A stretch of 64,000 nt of DNA from Flavobacterium piscinae. GTDB lineage: Bacteria; Bacteroidota; Bacteroidia; Flavobacteriales; Flavobacteriaceae. Under the pieces are notes generated by a model that saw only the letters and a program-made list of their open reading frames with translations, was not told the origin of the DNA and did no database searches. Shown here piece by piece: positions 33,579 through 42,597 of the stretch; the first letter of the stretch is position 1, and each line of letters begins with the position of its first letter. Where the stretch lies: NCBI RefSeq assembly GCF_004122145.1, contig NZ_SBKQ01000006.1:124001-188000 (forward strand), in the 5' to 3' direction. A program made the translations under genes and the position numbers.

Positions 33579-35273
33579 TTAATTTCGCACTAATTTTTTG
33601 TATTTAATTCGCTTAGGTGTCAAATCACCACCTAAACGTTTGCGTTTGTTTTCTTCATATTCAGAAAAACTGCCTTCAAAGAAATAGACTTGCGAATCGC
33701 CTTCAAATGCCAAGATATGTGTACATACTCGATCTAAAAACCATCTGTCGTGTGAAATTATCACCGCACAACCGGCAAAATTTTCCAACCCTTCCTCTAA
33801 GGCTCGTAAGGTATTTACATCCAAATCATTAGTTGGCTCATCCAGTAACAATACGTTTCCTTCTTCTTTTAAAGTGATAGCTAAATGCAATCGGTTGCGT
33901 TCTCCACCGGATAGCGTAGCTACTTTTTTATTTTGATCACTTCCACCAAAGTTAAAACGACTCAAATATGCTCTTGAGTTGACTTGTCTACCACCCATCA
34001 TGATTAATTCCTGACCATCACAAAAGTTTTCCCAAATCGATTTATCCGGATTGATGTTGGAATGCGATTGATCAACATAGGCAATTTTTACGGTTTCTCC
34101 AATGGTAAATGTACCTTTGTCCGGTGTTTCCTCTCCCATAATCATTCTGAAAATGGTCGTTTTTCCCGCTCCATTCGGACCAATGATACCCACAATTCCG
34201 GCTTGTGGAAGGGTGAAATTCAAATCTTCATACAACAATTTATCTCCATACGCTTTGGCAACACCTTTTGCTTCAATAACATTTGTCCCTAAACGTGGTC
34301 CGTTTGGAATATACAATTCTAATTTTTCATCCAATGCTTTTTGGTCTTCGTTTAAGAGTTTGTCATAATTCTGTAAACGTGCTTTTTGTTTCGTCTGACG
34401 ACCTTTGGCTCCTTGACGCACCCATTCTAGCTCGCGTTCTAAGGTTTTTCTACGTTTGGAAGCTACTTTTTCTTCTAATTCTAAACGTTTTGATTTTTGG
34501 TCTAACCAAGAAGAATAATTTCCTTTCCACGGAATCCCTTCTCCTCTATCCAGTTCCAAAATCCAACCCGCTACGTTGTCTAAGAAATAACGGTCGTGTG
34601 TTACGGCAATTACGGTTCCAGGATATTGTTGTAAATGTTGTTCTAACCACAATACCGATTCTGCATCTAAGTGGTTGGTTGGCTCATCCAATAATAACAC
34701 ATCCGGTTGTTGTAACAATAATCGACACAACGCCACGCGTCTTTTTTCACCACCGGACAATACTTTAATTGGTGTATCGGAATCCGGTGTGCGAAGAGCA
34801 TCCATCGCTACTTCTAATTTATTATCAATTTCCCATGCTCCAACGGCATCAATTTTATCTTGCAATTCCGCTTGACGGTCCATCAATTTTTGCATTTTAT
34901 CGGCATCTTCATAGACCTCCGGCAGACCAAACATATCGTTGATTTTGTTGAATTCCTCTAAAAGGGCAAAAATTTCTGCGGCTCCTTCGCGAACAATTTC
35001 AATAACCGTTTTATTTTCATCCAATTGCGGTTCTTGCTCTAAATACCCTACTTTGTAACCGGGAGCAAATACCAAATCACCTTGGAAATTCTTATCTACA
35101 CCGGCTATAATCTTTAATAAAGATGATTTTCCGGAGCCATTTAAACCTAAAATTCCAATTTTGGCTCCATAAAAGAAGCTCAAATAAATATCTTTTAAAA
35201 CTTGTTTGTTGGTGCTGGAGTAAGTCTTGCTTACTTTCGACATCGAAAAGATGACTTTTTTATCGTCTGACAT
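33579..35273 (-). CDS. ettA: Energy-dependent translational throttle protein EttA
   Basis: This 564-residue ABC-F protein has two ABC domains without membrane segments. Walker A motifs are GLNGSGKSS and GPNGAGKTT, signatures LSGGEKRRVAL and LSGGERNRL, and Walker B LLLDEPTNHLD and LLLDEPTNDLD. The C terminus, TPKRIKYKKLVRN, is the EttA ending. EttA binds the ribosomal E site and gates elongation according to ATP/ADP. The gene is followed by a strong terminator. Confidence 0.94.
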   Translation of the reverse strand: MSDDKKVIFSMSKVSKTYSSTNKQVLKDIYLSFFYGAKIGILGLNGSGKSSLLKIIAGVDKNFQGDLVFAPGYKVGYLEQEPQLDENKTVIEIVREGAAEIFALLEEFNKINDMFGLPEVYEDADKMQKLMDRQAELQDKIDAVGAWEIDNKLEVAMDALRTPDSDTPIKVLSGGEKRRVALCRLLLQQPDVLLLDEPTNHLDAESVLWLEQHLQQYPGTVIAVTHDRYFLDNVAGWILELDRGEGIPWKGNYSSWLDQKSKRLELEEKVASKRRKTLERELEWVRQGAKGRQTKQKARLQNYDKLLNEDQKALDEKLELYIPNGPRLGTNVIEAKGVAKAYGDKLLYEDLNFTLPQAGIVGIIGPNGAGKTTIFRMIMGEETPDKGTFTIGETVKIAYVDQSHSNINPDKSIWENFCDGQELIMMGGRQVNSRAYLSRFNFGGSDQNKKVATLSGGERNRLHLAITLKEEGNVLLLDEPTNDLDVNTLRALEEGLENFAGCAVIISHDRWFLDRVCTHILAFEGDSQVYFFEGSFSEYEENKRKRLGGDLTPKRIKYKKLVRN

Positions 35274-35290
35274 TGTTGTGTAAAATTAAA

Positions 35291-35473
35291 TTATACTCTT
35301 CCTTTTAAAGCATTAAACACCCATGCAATGGCTAAAAATCCTATACCAACTGTGGCAAAACCCCATCCGGCTACATCGGCATAGCGATAAATGCCTAATC
35401 CGATAAGGATAATTCCCATAATAATCATAATGAAAGTTGCCCATGCTAAGACTGTATTCTTATTCATCCCCAT
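35291..35473 (-). CDS. Small conserved membrane protein (CAL67264-like)
   Basis: This 60-residue protein has two hydrophobic helices (about 8-27 and 36-54), with start codons at 35473 and 35467. The sequence MGMNKNTVLAWATF resembles the flavobacterial family that, from memory, is named CAL67264. The function is unknown. It lies 17 bp upstream of ettA, possibly co-transcribed with it. Confidence 0.75.
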   Translation of the reverse strand: MGMNKNTVLAWATFIMIIMGIILIGLGIYRYADVAGWGFATVGIGFLAIAWVFNALKGRV

Positions 35474-35593
35474 GATTTAGTTTTTTTGTTTTTGGAAATG
35501 CAAATATCGACAATAAAGTTTTAATACAAAATGAATCAAGAGGAACAAATCACAAACAAAATAAAAATCTTTTTTCGACCCATTTGTAATTGG

Positions 35594-35601
35594 TATATTT
35601 G
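35594..35601 (+). promoter_or_regulatory. Putative -7 box for the PD40-M28 peptidase gene
   Basis: TATATTTG is a perfect match to TAnnTTTG; TTTC at 35573-35576 is a weak -33 element with a 17-bp spacer. It places the start of transcription after a possible upstream Met codon at 35531, supporting the ATG at 35624. Confidence 0.55.
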
Positions 35602-35623
35602 CATTCATTTCAAAATTAAGATC

Positions 35624-37840
35624 ATGTTTAAAAATACTTTTCTACTTGCTTTTCTTTGTTTGTCAACTCTTTTGGTTGCTCAAGAAAAACATCTAAAAAA
35701 CATCAAACAACTTACCTTTGGCGGTGATAATGCGGAGGCTTATTTTAGTCCGGATGGAAAAAAATTAACGCTTCAAGTGACCAATAAAGCGTTTGGCGTT
35801 CCGTGTGACCAAATTTTCATGTTGGATTTACAGGAACAAGAATTCAATGAAAATAGTTTGAAATTGATTTCCACCGGAAAAGGTAGAACCACTTGCTCCT
35901 ATTATATGCCGGATGGAAAACATATTTTGTATGCTTCTACACACGCAGACAACCATGCTTGTCCTGCTCCACCAAAATCAACCGATGGAAAATACCTTTG
36001 GGCCATTTATCCGGAATTTGATATTTACATAGCGGATTTGAATGGGAATATCACTAAAAAATTGACTGATTCTCCGGGTTATGATGCCGAAGCAGTGGTT
36101 TCTCCTGACGGAAAAAAAATTGCCTTCACCAGCATCAGAAGTGGTGATTTGGAAATTTATACGATGGACATTGATGGTTCAAACTTGAAACAAATCACTT
36201 TTGGTTTGGGTTATGACGGGGGTTGTTTCTTTTCGCATGACAGCAAGAAAATTGTATTCCGTTCTTCACGTCCAAAAACGGAGGAAGAAATCAAAGAATA
36301 CAAAGAGTTGTTGAGCCAAAATTTGGTTGCTCCTTCGGAAATGGAAATTTACACTTGTAACATTGACGGTTCTGATTTAAAACAAATTACTAATTTAGGT
36401 AAAGCCAATTGGGCTCCCTACTTTCATCCGTCAGACCAAAAAATCATTTTTTCCTCCAATCATCATTCAACCAGAGGATATGATTTTCAATTGTACATGA
36501 TTGATATCAATGGAGAAAATTTACGTCAAATTACCTGGGAAAGTGAATTCAATGCCTTTCCAATGTTTTCACCCGATGGAAAAAAATTGGTTTTTTCGAG
36601 TAATCGAATGCAGTCGAAACCCAGAGAAACCAATGTGTTCATAGCGGATTGGGTAGATCAAGACGAAGCGGAATTGACGCAACCCAAATCGTTGAAAAAA
36701 CATATTTCTTATTTAGCTTCTGATGAATTACAAGGGCGATTAACCGGTTCAAAAGGTGAAGAATTGGCTGCTAATTATTTGGTAAAAGAATTGAAAAGTT
36801 TGGGTTTAAAACCATTTGACGGAAAAAATTATATTCAAAAATTTGACTATAAAGTACGTTTGAATCCGCATGATTCCACCCAAATCAAACCAAATTCAGG
36901 TAAAAATGTGGTAGGCTTTTTAGATAACAAAGCGACCAAAACCATTTTAATTGGAGCACATTATGACCATTTGGGATTGAATGAGCACAATCATTCTTCT
37001 AAACCCAATTCAAAAGGAGAAATTCACAACGGTGCGGATGACAATGCTTCAGGTGTAGCGGCTGTTTTGGAATTGGCCCGCATGTATGCCAAAAATAAAT
37101 CGACTGAAAACGTAAATTATTTATTTGCCTTTTTCTCTGGTGAAGAAGACGGACTAATCGGTTCGAAACAATTGGCCAATGTGTTGAAAAATAATCATCC
37201 GAATATTATCAGCATGATAAATTTGGACATGATTGGTCGTTTGAACGAAATGAAAAACCTGACGGTTGGCGGTGTAGGAACCAATCCCAACTTCAAATCG
37301 ATTGTGGAACGAAATAAACCGGCCGGATTTGCGGTGACCTTGGACGAAAGCGGCATGGGACCTTCGGATCATACTTCTTTTTATTTGAAAAATATTCCGG
37401 TGTTATTTTTCTTTACCGGAACGCATGCTGATTACCACAAACCTTCGGATGATGAAGAAAAAATTAATTATTACGGTGTTCGCAACATTACTGATTATGT
37501 TTTCAGAGTGTGTAATGAAATCGCTGCTTTAGACAAAGTAGAATTTGTTCCTACCAAAACTGATGCTCCTAAAACCGCTCCCAAATACAAAGTAACCTTA
37601 GGCATCATGCCGGATTATACCGATCACGGCGACGGATTACATGTAGATGGTGTTACGGATAACAGACCGGCTCAATTGGCCGGAATACAAGGCGGTGATG
37701 TGATCCTAAAAATTGGCGATTGTGAGATTAAAGAAGTGTATGGCTATATGAATTGTTTATCAAAAATCAATTCCGGAGATGAATTACCGGTTACATTTAA
37801 ACGCAATGGTGAAATGAAAACGGTTACCGTAAAATTCTAA
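35624..37840 (+). CDS. Secreted PD40-propeller / M28 aminopeptidase / PDZ protein
   Basis: From the ATG at 35624 the protein has 738 residues. It has a signal peptide (MFKNTFLLAFLCLSTLLVAQ) and a TolB-like beta-propeller (about 30-370) with repeated FSPDGKK-type blades. An M28 zinc peptidase domain (about 390-620) follows with IGAHYDHLG, NGADDNASG, SGEEDGLIG and NLDMIGR. A C-terminal PDZ (about 650-738) ends it. Such proteins are periplasmic or secreted peptidases. It has its own promoter and a terminator. Confidence 0.93.
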   Translation: MFKNTFLLAFLCLSTLLVAQEKHLKNIKQLTFGGDNAEAYFSPDGKKLTLQVTNKAFGVPCDQIFMLDLQEQEFNENSLKLISTGKGRTTCSYYMPDGKHILYASTHADNHACPAPPKSTDGKYLWAIYPEFDIYIADLNGNITKKLTDSPGYDAEAVVSPDGKKIAFTSIRSGDLEIYTMDIDGSNLKQITFGLGYDGGCFFSHDSKKIVFRSSRPKTEEEIKEYKELLSQNLVAPSEMEIYTCNIDGSDLKQITNLGKANWAPYFHPSDQKIIFSSNHHSTRGYDFQLYMIDINGENLRQITWESEFNAFPMFSPDGKKLVFSSNRMQSKPRETNVFIADWVDQDEAELTQPKSLKKHISYLASDELQGRLTGSKGEELAANYLVKELKSLGLKPFDGKNYIQKFDYKVRLNPHDSTQIKPNSGKNVVGFLDNKATKTILIGAHYDHLGLNEHNHSSKPNSKGEIHNGADDNASGVAAVLELARMYAKNKSTENVNYLFAFFSGEEDGLIGSKQLANVLKNNHPNIISMINLDMIGRLNEMKNLTVGGVGTNPNFKSIVERNKPAGFAVTLDESGMGPSDHTSFYLKNIPVLFFFTGTHADYHKPSDDEEKINYYGVRNITDYVFRVCNEIAALDKVEFVPTKTDAPKTAPKYKVTLGIMPDYTDHGDGLHVDGVTDNRPAQLAGIQGGDVILKIGDCEIKEVYGYMNCLSKINSGDELPVTFKRNGEMKTVTVKF

Positions 37841-37861
37841 CTTCATTTACATAAAAAACAG

Positions 37862-37893
37862 ACCATCAATCCCATCCGATTGATGGTTTTTTA
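37862..37893. terminator. Terminator between the M28 peptidase gene and holA
   Basis: ACCATCAATC and GATTGATGGT form a perfect 10-bp stem with a CCATCC loop, then a T tract TTTTTTATTTT. It ends the peptidase transcript; the A-rich left side may also stop the convergent holA transcript. Confidence 0.88.
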
Positions 37894-38898
37894 TTTTGCA
37901 AAAATGGTAGTCAGCAACTCTTTGTACAAATCTTCATCATTCAATTGATTCGCACCTACTCCTTTGCTTTTCACATCAATTTCGCGTAGTTTGGCAACGA
38001 TGGAGCTGACTTTTTTCATGGGGTAATTTTTCAAGGCGACATCATAATCTTTTAAAAAGTACGGATTTACTTTTATCACTTTTGAAACATTTCCGGGTGA
38101 TTTATCTTTCAATCCATGGTATTGCAACAACGCAGAAAAAAAGGCAAATACCATTCCAATCGTCAGTACTATTGGGTATTCTTTTTTGTTTTGCGAAAAA
38201 TGTTGAGCAATTCGGTAGGATTGCAACTCGTTTCGATCACCAATGGCTTTTCGAAACTCAAACTGATTAAAATCTTTACTAAACCCTATATTCGTTTCAA
38301 TATGATTGGGATTAATGACCGTGCCTTTTGGTAAAATGATTTGTAGTTTGTCTAGTTCATTGCTGATACGACTCAAATCCGTCCCTAAAAATTCTACCAA
38401 CATAGCAGCGGCTTTAGGTTCAATGGAATAGTCTTTCGGCTTTAAAACCCTTGAAATCCATGCTGCCACTTGATTTTCGTATAACTTTTTACTCTCAAAA
38501 AGGAGTCCGTTTTTTTCAATGGTTTTGGTTAATTTTTTACGTTTATCCAACGTTTTATATTTGTATGCCATAACCAATACCGTTGTAGGTTGTGGGTTTT
38601 CAGCATAACTTTCCAATTTGTCTATGGTTCTGGAAAGCTCTTGAGCTTCTTTTACAATCACCACTTGTCGGTCGGCCATCATGGGGTAGCGTTTGGCATT
38701 GCCCACAATGTCTTCTACCGTTACATCTCGTCCGTACAACACCATTTGGTTGAATCCTTTTTCGTCTTCCGACAAAACATTATCTTCAATATATTCCGTT
38801 AATTTATCAATATAATAAGGTTCTTCGCCCATTAAAAAATAAATGGGTTTGATGTTTCCGTTTTTTATGTCATTAATAATTTTTACAATTTCATCCAT
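37891..38898 (-). CDS. holA: DNA polymerase III subunit delta
   Basis: The 335-residue clamp-loader subunit shows the HolA opening (IKPIYFLMGEEPYYIDKLTEYI) and a degenerate AAA+ domain without a working P-loop. The typical LAYKYKTLDKRKK-like helix and a C-terminal collar region (AIGDRNELQSYRIAQ) follow. Delta opens the sliding clamp. The gene is divergent from the HSDR_N gene by 58 bp. Confidence 0.9.
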   Translation of the reverse strand: MDEIVKIINDIKNGNIKPIYFLMGEEPYYIDKLTEYIEDNVLSEDEKGFNQMVLYGRDVTVEDIVGNAKRYPMMADRQVVIVKEAQELSRTIDKLESYAENPQPTTVLVMAYKYKTLDKRKKLTKTIEKNGLLFESKKLYENQVAAWISRVLKPKDYSIEPKAAAMLVEFLGTDLSRISNELDKLQIILPKGTVINPNHIETNIGFSKDFNQFEFRKAIGDRNELQSYRIAQHFSQNKKEYPIVLTIGMVFAFFSALLQYHGLKDKSPGNVSKVIKVNPYFLKDYDVALKNYPMKKVSSIVAKLREIDVKSKGVGANQLNDEDLYKELLTTIFAK

Positions 38899-38922
38899 GG
38901 TAGGGTTGTCTTGGCGAATAAG

Positions 38923-38952
38923 TTGGCTTTTTATTTAAAATAAGTACATTTG
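38923..38952 (+). promoter_or_regulatory. Promoter predicted to give a leaderless mRNA for the HSDR_N gene
   Basis: TTGG (38923-38926) and TACATTTG (38945-38952) with an 18-bp spacer sit just before the ATG at 38957. Only four bases separate the -7 box from the start codon, so transcription should start at or next to the ATG. The geometry is the same at pyrE (52751-52763). Confidence 0.55.
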
Positions 38953-38956
38953 CGGT

Positions 38957-39418
38957 ATGCAAAAACTGAATTTTCCCGACTATTCCTTTCGCTTCAAAAA
39001 TAGTGAAAATAACTTGTTGGTTTTTGATGAAATCAGGAAAAAATTTGTGGTACTCACTCCGGAAGAATGGGTACGCATTCACGTAGTGCAATTTTTAATG
39101 GTCGATAAAAACTACCCTAAATCATTGATTAATGTAGAAAAAGTGATTAAAATTAATGGTTTAACTAAGCGTTATGATGTTGTTGTTTTTCAACCAAATG
39201 GAACTGTTTTTTTAGTAGTAGAATGTAAACAACCGAACGTAGCCATTTCACAAACCGTTTTTGATCAAATTGCCCGTTATAACTTGACTTTAAAAGCCAA
39301 TTATTTAATGGTTACCAACGGATTGAATCACTATTTTTGTCAAATGGATTTGGAAAAGGAAAGTTATTTGTTTTTGAAAGATATTCCTAGTTATAACGCA
39401 ATAACAAAATCATCTTGA
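38957..39418 (+). CDS. Orphan HsdR N-terminal-domain (PD-(D/E)xK) protein
   Basis: The 153-residue protein matches the HSDR_N nuclease fold. RYDVVVFQPNGTVFLVVECKQP holds the D...ExK catalytic triad, preceded by the EEWVRIHVVQFLMVD helix. No specificity or methylase subunit and no helicase motor are present, so it is not part of a type I restriction system here. The small orphan form is common in Bacteroidota. Its stop overlaps the TTG start of the next gene. Confidence 0.8.
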   Translation: MQKLNFPDYSFRFKNSENNLLVFDEIRKKFVVLTPEEWVRIHVVQFLMVDKNYPKSLINVEKVIKINGLTKRYDVVVFQPNGTVFLVVECKQPNVAISQTVFDQIARYNLTLKANYLMVTNGLNHYFCQMDLEKESYLFLKDIPSYNAITKSS

Positions 39419-40410
39419 AAAAAATCGCAGTAGTCATTTTAAATTGGAACGGAGCTAAACTTTTGAAAGAGTTTTTGCCTTCGGTGGTTAAGTATTCGCA
39501 AGAAGGAACGGTTTATTTGATTGACAATGCTTCTACAGATGATTCAATAATGGTTTTGAAGCAAGAATTTCCGTCTGTTAAAATCATTCAAAACAAAGAG
39601 AATTATGGATTTGCACAAGGTTATAATGAAGGATTACAAAACATTGAAGAAGAAATTTTTTGTTTAGTCAACTCCGATATTGCAGTAACCGAAAATTGGC
39701 TCACTCCTATTCTATCCCTTTTTGAAAGTCATCCAAATACGGCGATTGTTCAACCTAAAATTCTAGATTACAAAAAGAAAACCCATTTCGAATATGCCGG
39801 AGCCGGTGGAGGTTTTATTGATAAATTTGGTTATCCTTATTGTCGAGGACGCATTTTTGATACGATTGAAGAAGACAAAGGACAATACAACGACACTCGA
39901 CAAATATTTTGGGCCTCCGGAGCCTGTTTTTTTATCCGAAAAGATGTGTTTCAAGAATTAAAGGGTTTTGATGCCGATTTTTTTGCCCATCAAGAAGAAA
40001 TCGATTTGTGTTGGCGGAGCTTTACCTTGAATTACGATACTTTTTATTGTGGTCAATCGACGGTTTATCACTTGGGAGGAGGAACTTTATCGAATGCTAA
40101 TCCAAGGAAAACCTTTTTAAATTTTAGGAATTCATTATTGATGCTAACAAAGAATTTACCGTCAAATAAATTATTTTTCATAGTTGTCGGAAGAATGATT
40201 TTAGATGGCATTGCAGGCATTCAATTTATATCGAAGGGAAAGTACAAACACACTATTTCGATAATTAAAGCCCATTTTTCATTTTACGGCTTGTTAATTA
40301 AAACCATACGAAAACGAAAAGTGAAAGTCAAGAGTAGCTATTACCATACTACAAGTATTGTTTACAACTATTTTGTAAAAAAATGCACGCTATTTGTGGA
40401 TAAATTTTAA
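39415..40410 (+). CDS. Family 2 glycosyltransferase
   Basis: The 331-residue protein begins KKIAVVILNWNGAKLL with the nucleotide-sugar-binding fold. It has the DxD-like NSDIAVTENWL and the ASGACFFIRKDVF acceptor-side segment of rhamnosyltransferase-type GT2 enzymes. It would act on a glycan or lipid carrier at the membrane. Translation starts at TTG (39415), coupled to the upstream stop codon. Confidence 0.82.
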   Translation: MKKIAVVILNWNGAKLLKEFLPSVVKYSQEGTVYLIDNASTDDSIMVLKQEFPSVKIIQNKENYGFAQGYNEGLQNIEEEIFCLVNSDIAVTENWLTPILSLFESHPNTAIVQPKILDYKKKTHFEYAGAGGGFIDKFGYPYCRGRIFDTIEEDKGQYNDTRQIFWASGACFFIRKDVFQELKGFDADFFAHQEEIDLCWRSFTLNYDTFYCGQSTVYHLGGGTLSNANPRKTFLNFRNSLLMLTKNLPSNKLFFIVVGRMILDGIAGIQFISKGKYKHTISIIKAHFSFYGLLIKTIRKRKVKVKSSYYHTTSIVYNYFVKKCTLFVDKF

Positions 40411-40455
40411 CATTAGTTTATCTATTAAAATGTAATTCTATTCACAGAATGACAT

Positions 40456-40463
40456 TAATTTTG
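40456..40463 (+). promoter_or_regulatory. Putative -7 box for the OmpA-type lipoprotein gene
   Basis: TAATTTTG matches TAnnTTTG and lies 22 bp before the ATG at 40486. No clear -33 element was found. Confidence 0.45.
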
Positions 40464-40485
40464 TAAAAAATAAAAAATCATAATT

Positions 40486-41322
40486 ATGAGAAAAGTAGTT
40501 TTATTACTATCTATTGTTGCCTTAACCTTAGGCTCTTGTGGCACCAAAAAGAAAATAGCAGAATTGGAGGCAAAAAACAAAGAATGTCAAGATTTACTGA
40601 ACACTGCAACTTCAAAATTAAACTTGTGTTTAAGTGAAAAAGAATTACTTACCAATCAAGTTAATGATTTGAAGAAAAACAATTCGGATTTAATCAACAA
40701 CATGGGTAATTTAACAACGCTAACCGCCAAAGGAGCAGAGAATCTTGAAAAATCATTAGAAAGTTTAAAAGAAAAAGATTTAAAAATTTCGCGTTTGCAA
40801 GATGCCTTGACGAAAAAAGACAGTGTTACGTTGGCCTTAGTAACAAGTTTAAAAGGGGCTGTTGGGATTTCTGACCCGGATATTGAAATTAATGTTGATA
40901 AAGGTGTTGTGATGATTTCAATCGCCGATAAATTGCTTTTTAAATCAGGTAGTTATGAAATAAGCGATCGTGCCAAAGAAATTTTAGGTAAAGTGGCTAA
41001 AGTTGTAAAAGACAAACCCGATTTTGAATGTATGGTAGAAAGTCATACAGACAACGTTCCGTATAAAAATGGTGTGCTTGTTGATAACTGGGATTTGAGT
41101 GTGAAACGTGCTACCGCTGTAGTTCGAGTGCTTACTAACACGCACAAAGTAAATCCGCGTCAGCTTATTGCAGCCGGAAGAAGCGAATACCTTCCATTGG
41201 TTGAAAACAATACGGTTGAAAACAGAGCCGCTAATCGCAGAACAAGAATAATTGTAATGCCAAAAATCGATCAGTTTTATGACATGATTGAAAAAGAAAT
41301 GAAAAAACAAACCGGAAAATAA
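40486..41322 (+). CDS. OmpA-family peptidoglycan-binding lipoprotein
   Basis: The 278-residue protein has a lipoprotein signal peptide with lipobox LGSC near residue 18. A coiled coil (about 25-115) is followed by an OmpA/MotB C-terminal domain (about 145-270) with FKSGSYEISDRAKEIL, the SHTDN motif, NWDLSVKRATAVVR and NRRTRIIV. It would bind peptidoglycan and anchor it to the outer membrane. A terminator follows. Confidence 0.9.
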   Translation: MRKVVLLLSIVALTLGSCGTKKKIAELEAKNKECQDLLNTATSKLNLCLSEKELLTNQVNDLKKNNSDLINNMGNLTTLTAKGAENLEKSLESLKEKDLKISRLQDALTKKDSVTLALVTSLKGAVGISDPDIEINVDKGVVMISIADKLLFKSGSYEISDRAKEILGKVAKVVKDKPDFECMVESHTDNVPYKNGVLVDNWDLSVKRATAVVRVLTNTHKVNPRQLIAAGRSEYLPLVENNTVENRAANRRTRIIVMPKIDQFYDMIEKEMKKQTGK

Positions 41323-41347
41323 TTTTCAAAAGGTATCCCCATTATAA

Positions 41348-41379
41348 AACGTCACAATTTTCGTGGCGTTTTTTTTTGC
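41348..41379 (+). terminator. Terminator after the OmpA-type gene
   Basis: AACGTCAC (41348-41355) pairs with GTGGCGTT (41363-41370), with one G-T pair, across a 7-nt loop, followed by a long T run. Confidence 0.8.
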
Positions 41380-41403
41380 TTTTTTTTTTGCAAAAATTTC
41401 CTC

Positions 41404-41436
41404 TTTGTTAAAACAAGAATTAATTTCCTACCTTTA
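41404..41436 (+). promoter_or_regulatory. Candidate promoter of the SRPBCC/GyrI-like gene
   Basis: TTTG (41404-41407) and TACCTTTA (41429-41436, last G replaced by A) have a 21-bp spacer and precede the ATG at 41466. Confidence 0.4.
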
Positions 41437-41465
41437 CATCGTTATTTAAATAGCATCCATTCGCA

Positions 41466-42527
41466 ATGAAAATATTAAAGTATATTTTACTATTAATTTT
41501 GTTGATTTTAATTGCTTTTACGGTTTATTTGTCAACCCAAAACGGTTTATTTTCAGTTACCAAAAGTAAAGTAATTAACATTGAAAAATCGGCTCTTTTT
41601 CAATATGTAAATGATTATCAAAATTGGGAATCATTTTGTGGATTAGATGAAGAGGAATTGAAAATTAGTTACCCCAAAAGCACCATTGGTGTGGGTGGAT
41701 CATTTAGTTGGACAGGGAAAGATGGAGAAGGTTCTGTAAAAACTATTTATTTAAAAGAAAACGACAGTATTGCTCAGAAAGTGAATTGGAATGGAGAATC
41801 AGGAGATGCTTACATTACCTTTAAAGATACCATTGGAGGAACCAAAGTTACAATGAATTCTAGTGGAGAATTAGATTTCATGGGAAAATTACAGTCCTTA
41901 TTTTACGGTGGATTTGAAAAAAAATTAAGTACCGATTTTGAAAACAAACTGGCTTCATTAGATAAAGTACTTCGTAAAGAAATTTCAACTTATTCAATAG
42001 ATTTAAATGGAATTGTTGAAGTATTACCTCAAATTTACTTAAAGCGAAAAGGTGAAAGTAAGGTTACTGATTTTTATAGTGTTCTTCAAAAATCGTTGCC
42101 TTTGCTTCATAATTTTGTAACAGAAAATAACATCAAAACCAACAACCAAAAGTTTGTCATTTTTGATACTTACGATGTAGCAAAAAACAAAACGGTGTTT
42201 TCTATTGCCACACCGTTAAAAGAAATTATTTATACCACTCCAGAAAGTGAATTTACAGTGGATAGTATTCCATCACACCAAGCGTTAAAAATAGTTTTAA
42301 AAGGCGATTATTCACACAGTAAAGAAGCATGGGATAAAGGTTTTGATTTCCTCAAAAAAAACAATTTAGACCAAAATTTTGACGGTGCTTTTCGTGAAGT
42401 GTATGTGAAAAACAGAGCCGATGTTAAGCAACCTTCGCAATGGTTAACCGAAATTTATATACCGATTAAGCAACAAACAAATCAAGTGATTTCTCCATCA
42501 CTAGTAAACGCTACTCCTATTGAATAG
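41466..42527 (+). CDS. SRPBCC / GyrI-like effector-binding protein
   Basis: The 353-residue protein has an N-terminal hydrophobic helix (about 5-25) and then a SRPBCC-type hot-dog-like beta region with WESFCGLDEE and GSFSWTGKDGEGSV. A C-terminal GyrI-like effector-binding region (DSIPSHQALKIVLKGDYSHSKEAWD) follows. No DNA-binding domain is present, so a transcription regulator is unlikely. It probably binds a small molecule or lipid in the periplasm. Confidence 0.75.
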   Translation: MKILKYILLLILLILIAFTVYLSTQNGLFSVTKSKVINIEKSALFQYVNDYQNWESFCGLDEEELKISYPKSTIGVGGSFSWTGKDGEGSVKTIYLKENDSIAQKVNWNGESGDAYITFKDTIGGTKVTMNSSGELDFMGKLQSLFYGGFEKKLSTDFENKLASLDKVLRKEISTYSIDLNGIVEVLPQIYLKRKGESKVTDFYSVLQKSLPLLHNFVTENNIKTNNQKFVIFDTYDVAKNKTVFSIATPLKEIIYTTPESEFTVDSIPSHQALKIVLKGDYSHSKEAWDKGFDFLKKNNLDQNFDGAFREVYVKNRADVKQPSQWLTEIYIPIKQQTNQVISPSLVNATPIE

Positions 42528-42555
42528 CTAAGAATTATATTTTTAAAAAACTATT

Positions 42556-42583
42556 AAACCTTTTTGTACATTCACAGTCTAAT
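42556..42583 (+). promoter_or_regulatory. Candidate ECF-sigma autoregulatory promoter
   Basis: AAACCTTT (42556-42563) and GTCTAAT (42577-42583) have the AAC / GTC spacing of 17 bp typical of ECF -35 and -10 elements, and precede the sigma gene start (GTG at 42598) by 14 bp. The gene downstream encodes an ECF sigma factor, so autoregulation is inferred. Confidence 0.45.
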
Positions 42584-42597
42584 CGATAAACACGGTT

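Noticed and set aside
34283..34768. 161-codon plus-strand open frame
   Set aside because: It lies wholly antisense to the conserved ettA coding sequence and shows no recognisable protein pattern.
38957..39418. Type I restriction-modification system
   Set aside because: Only the N-terminal nuclease domain is present; no hsdM, hsdS or helicase motor lies nearby.
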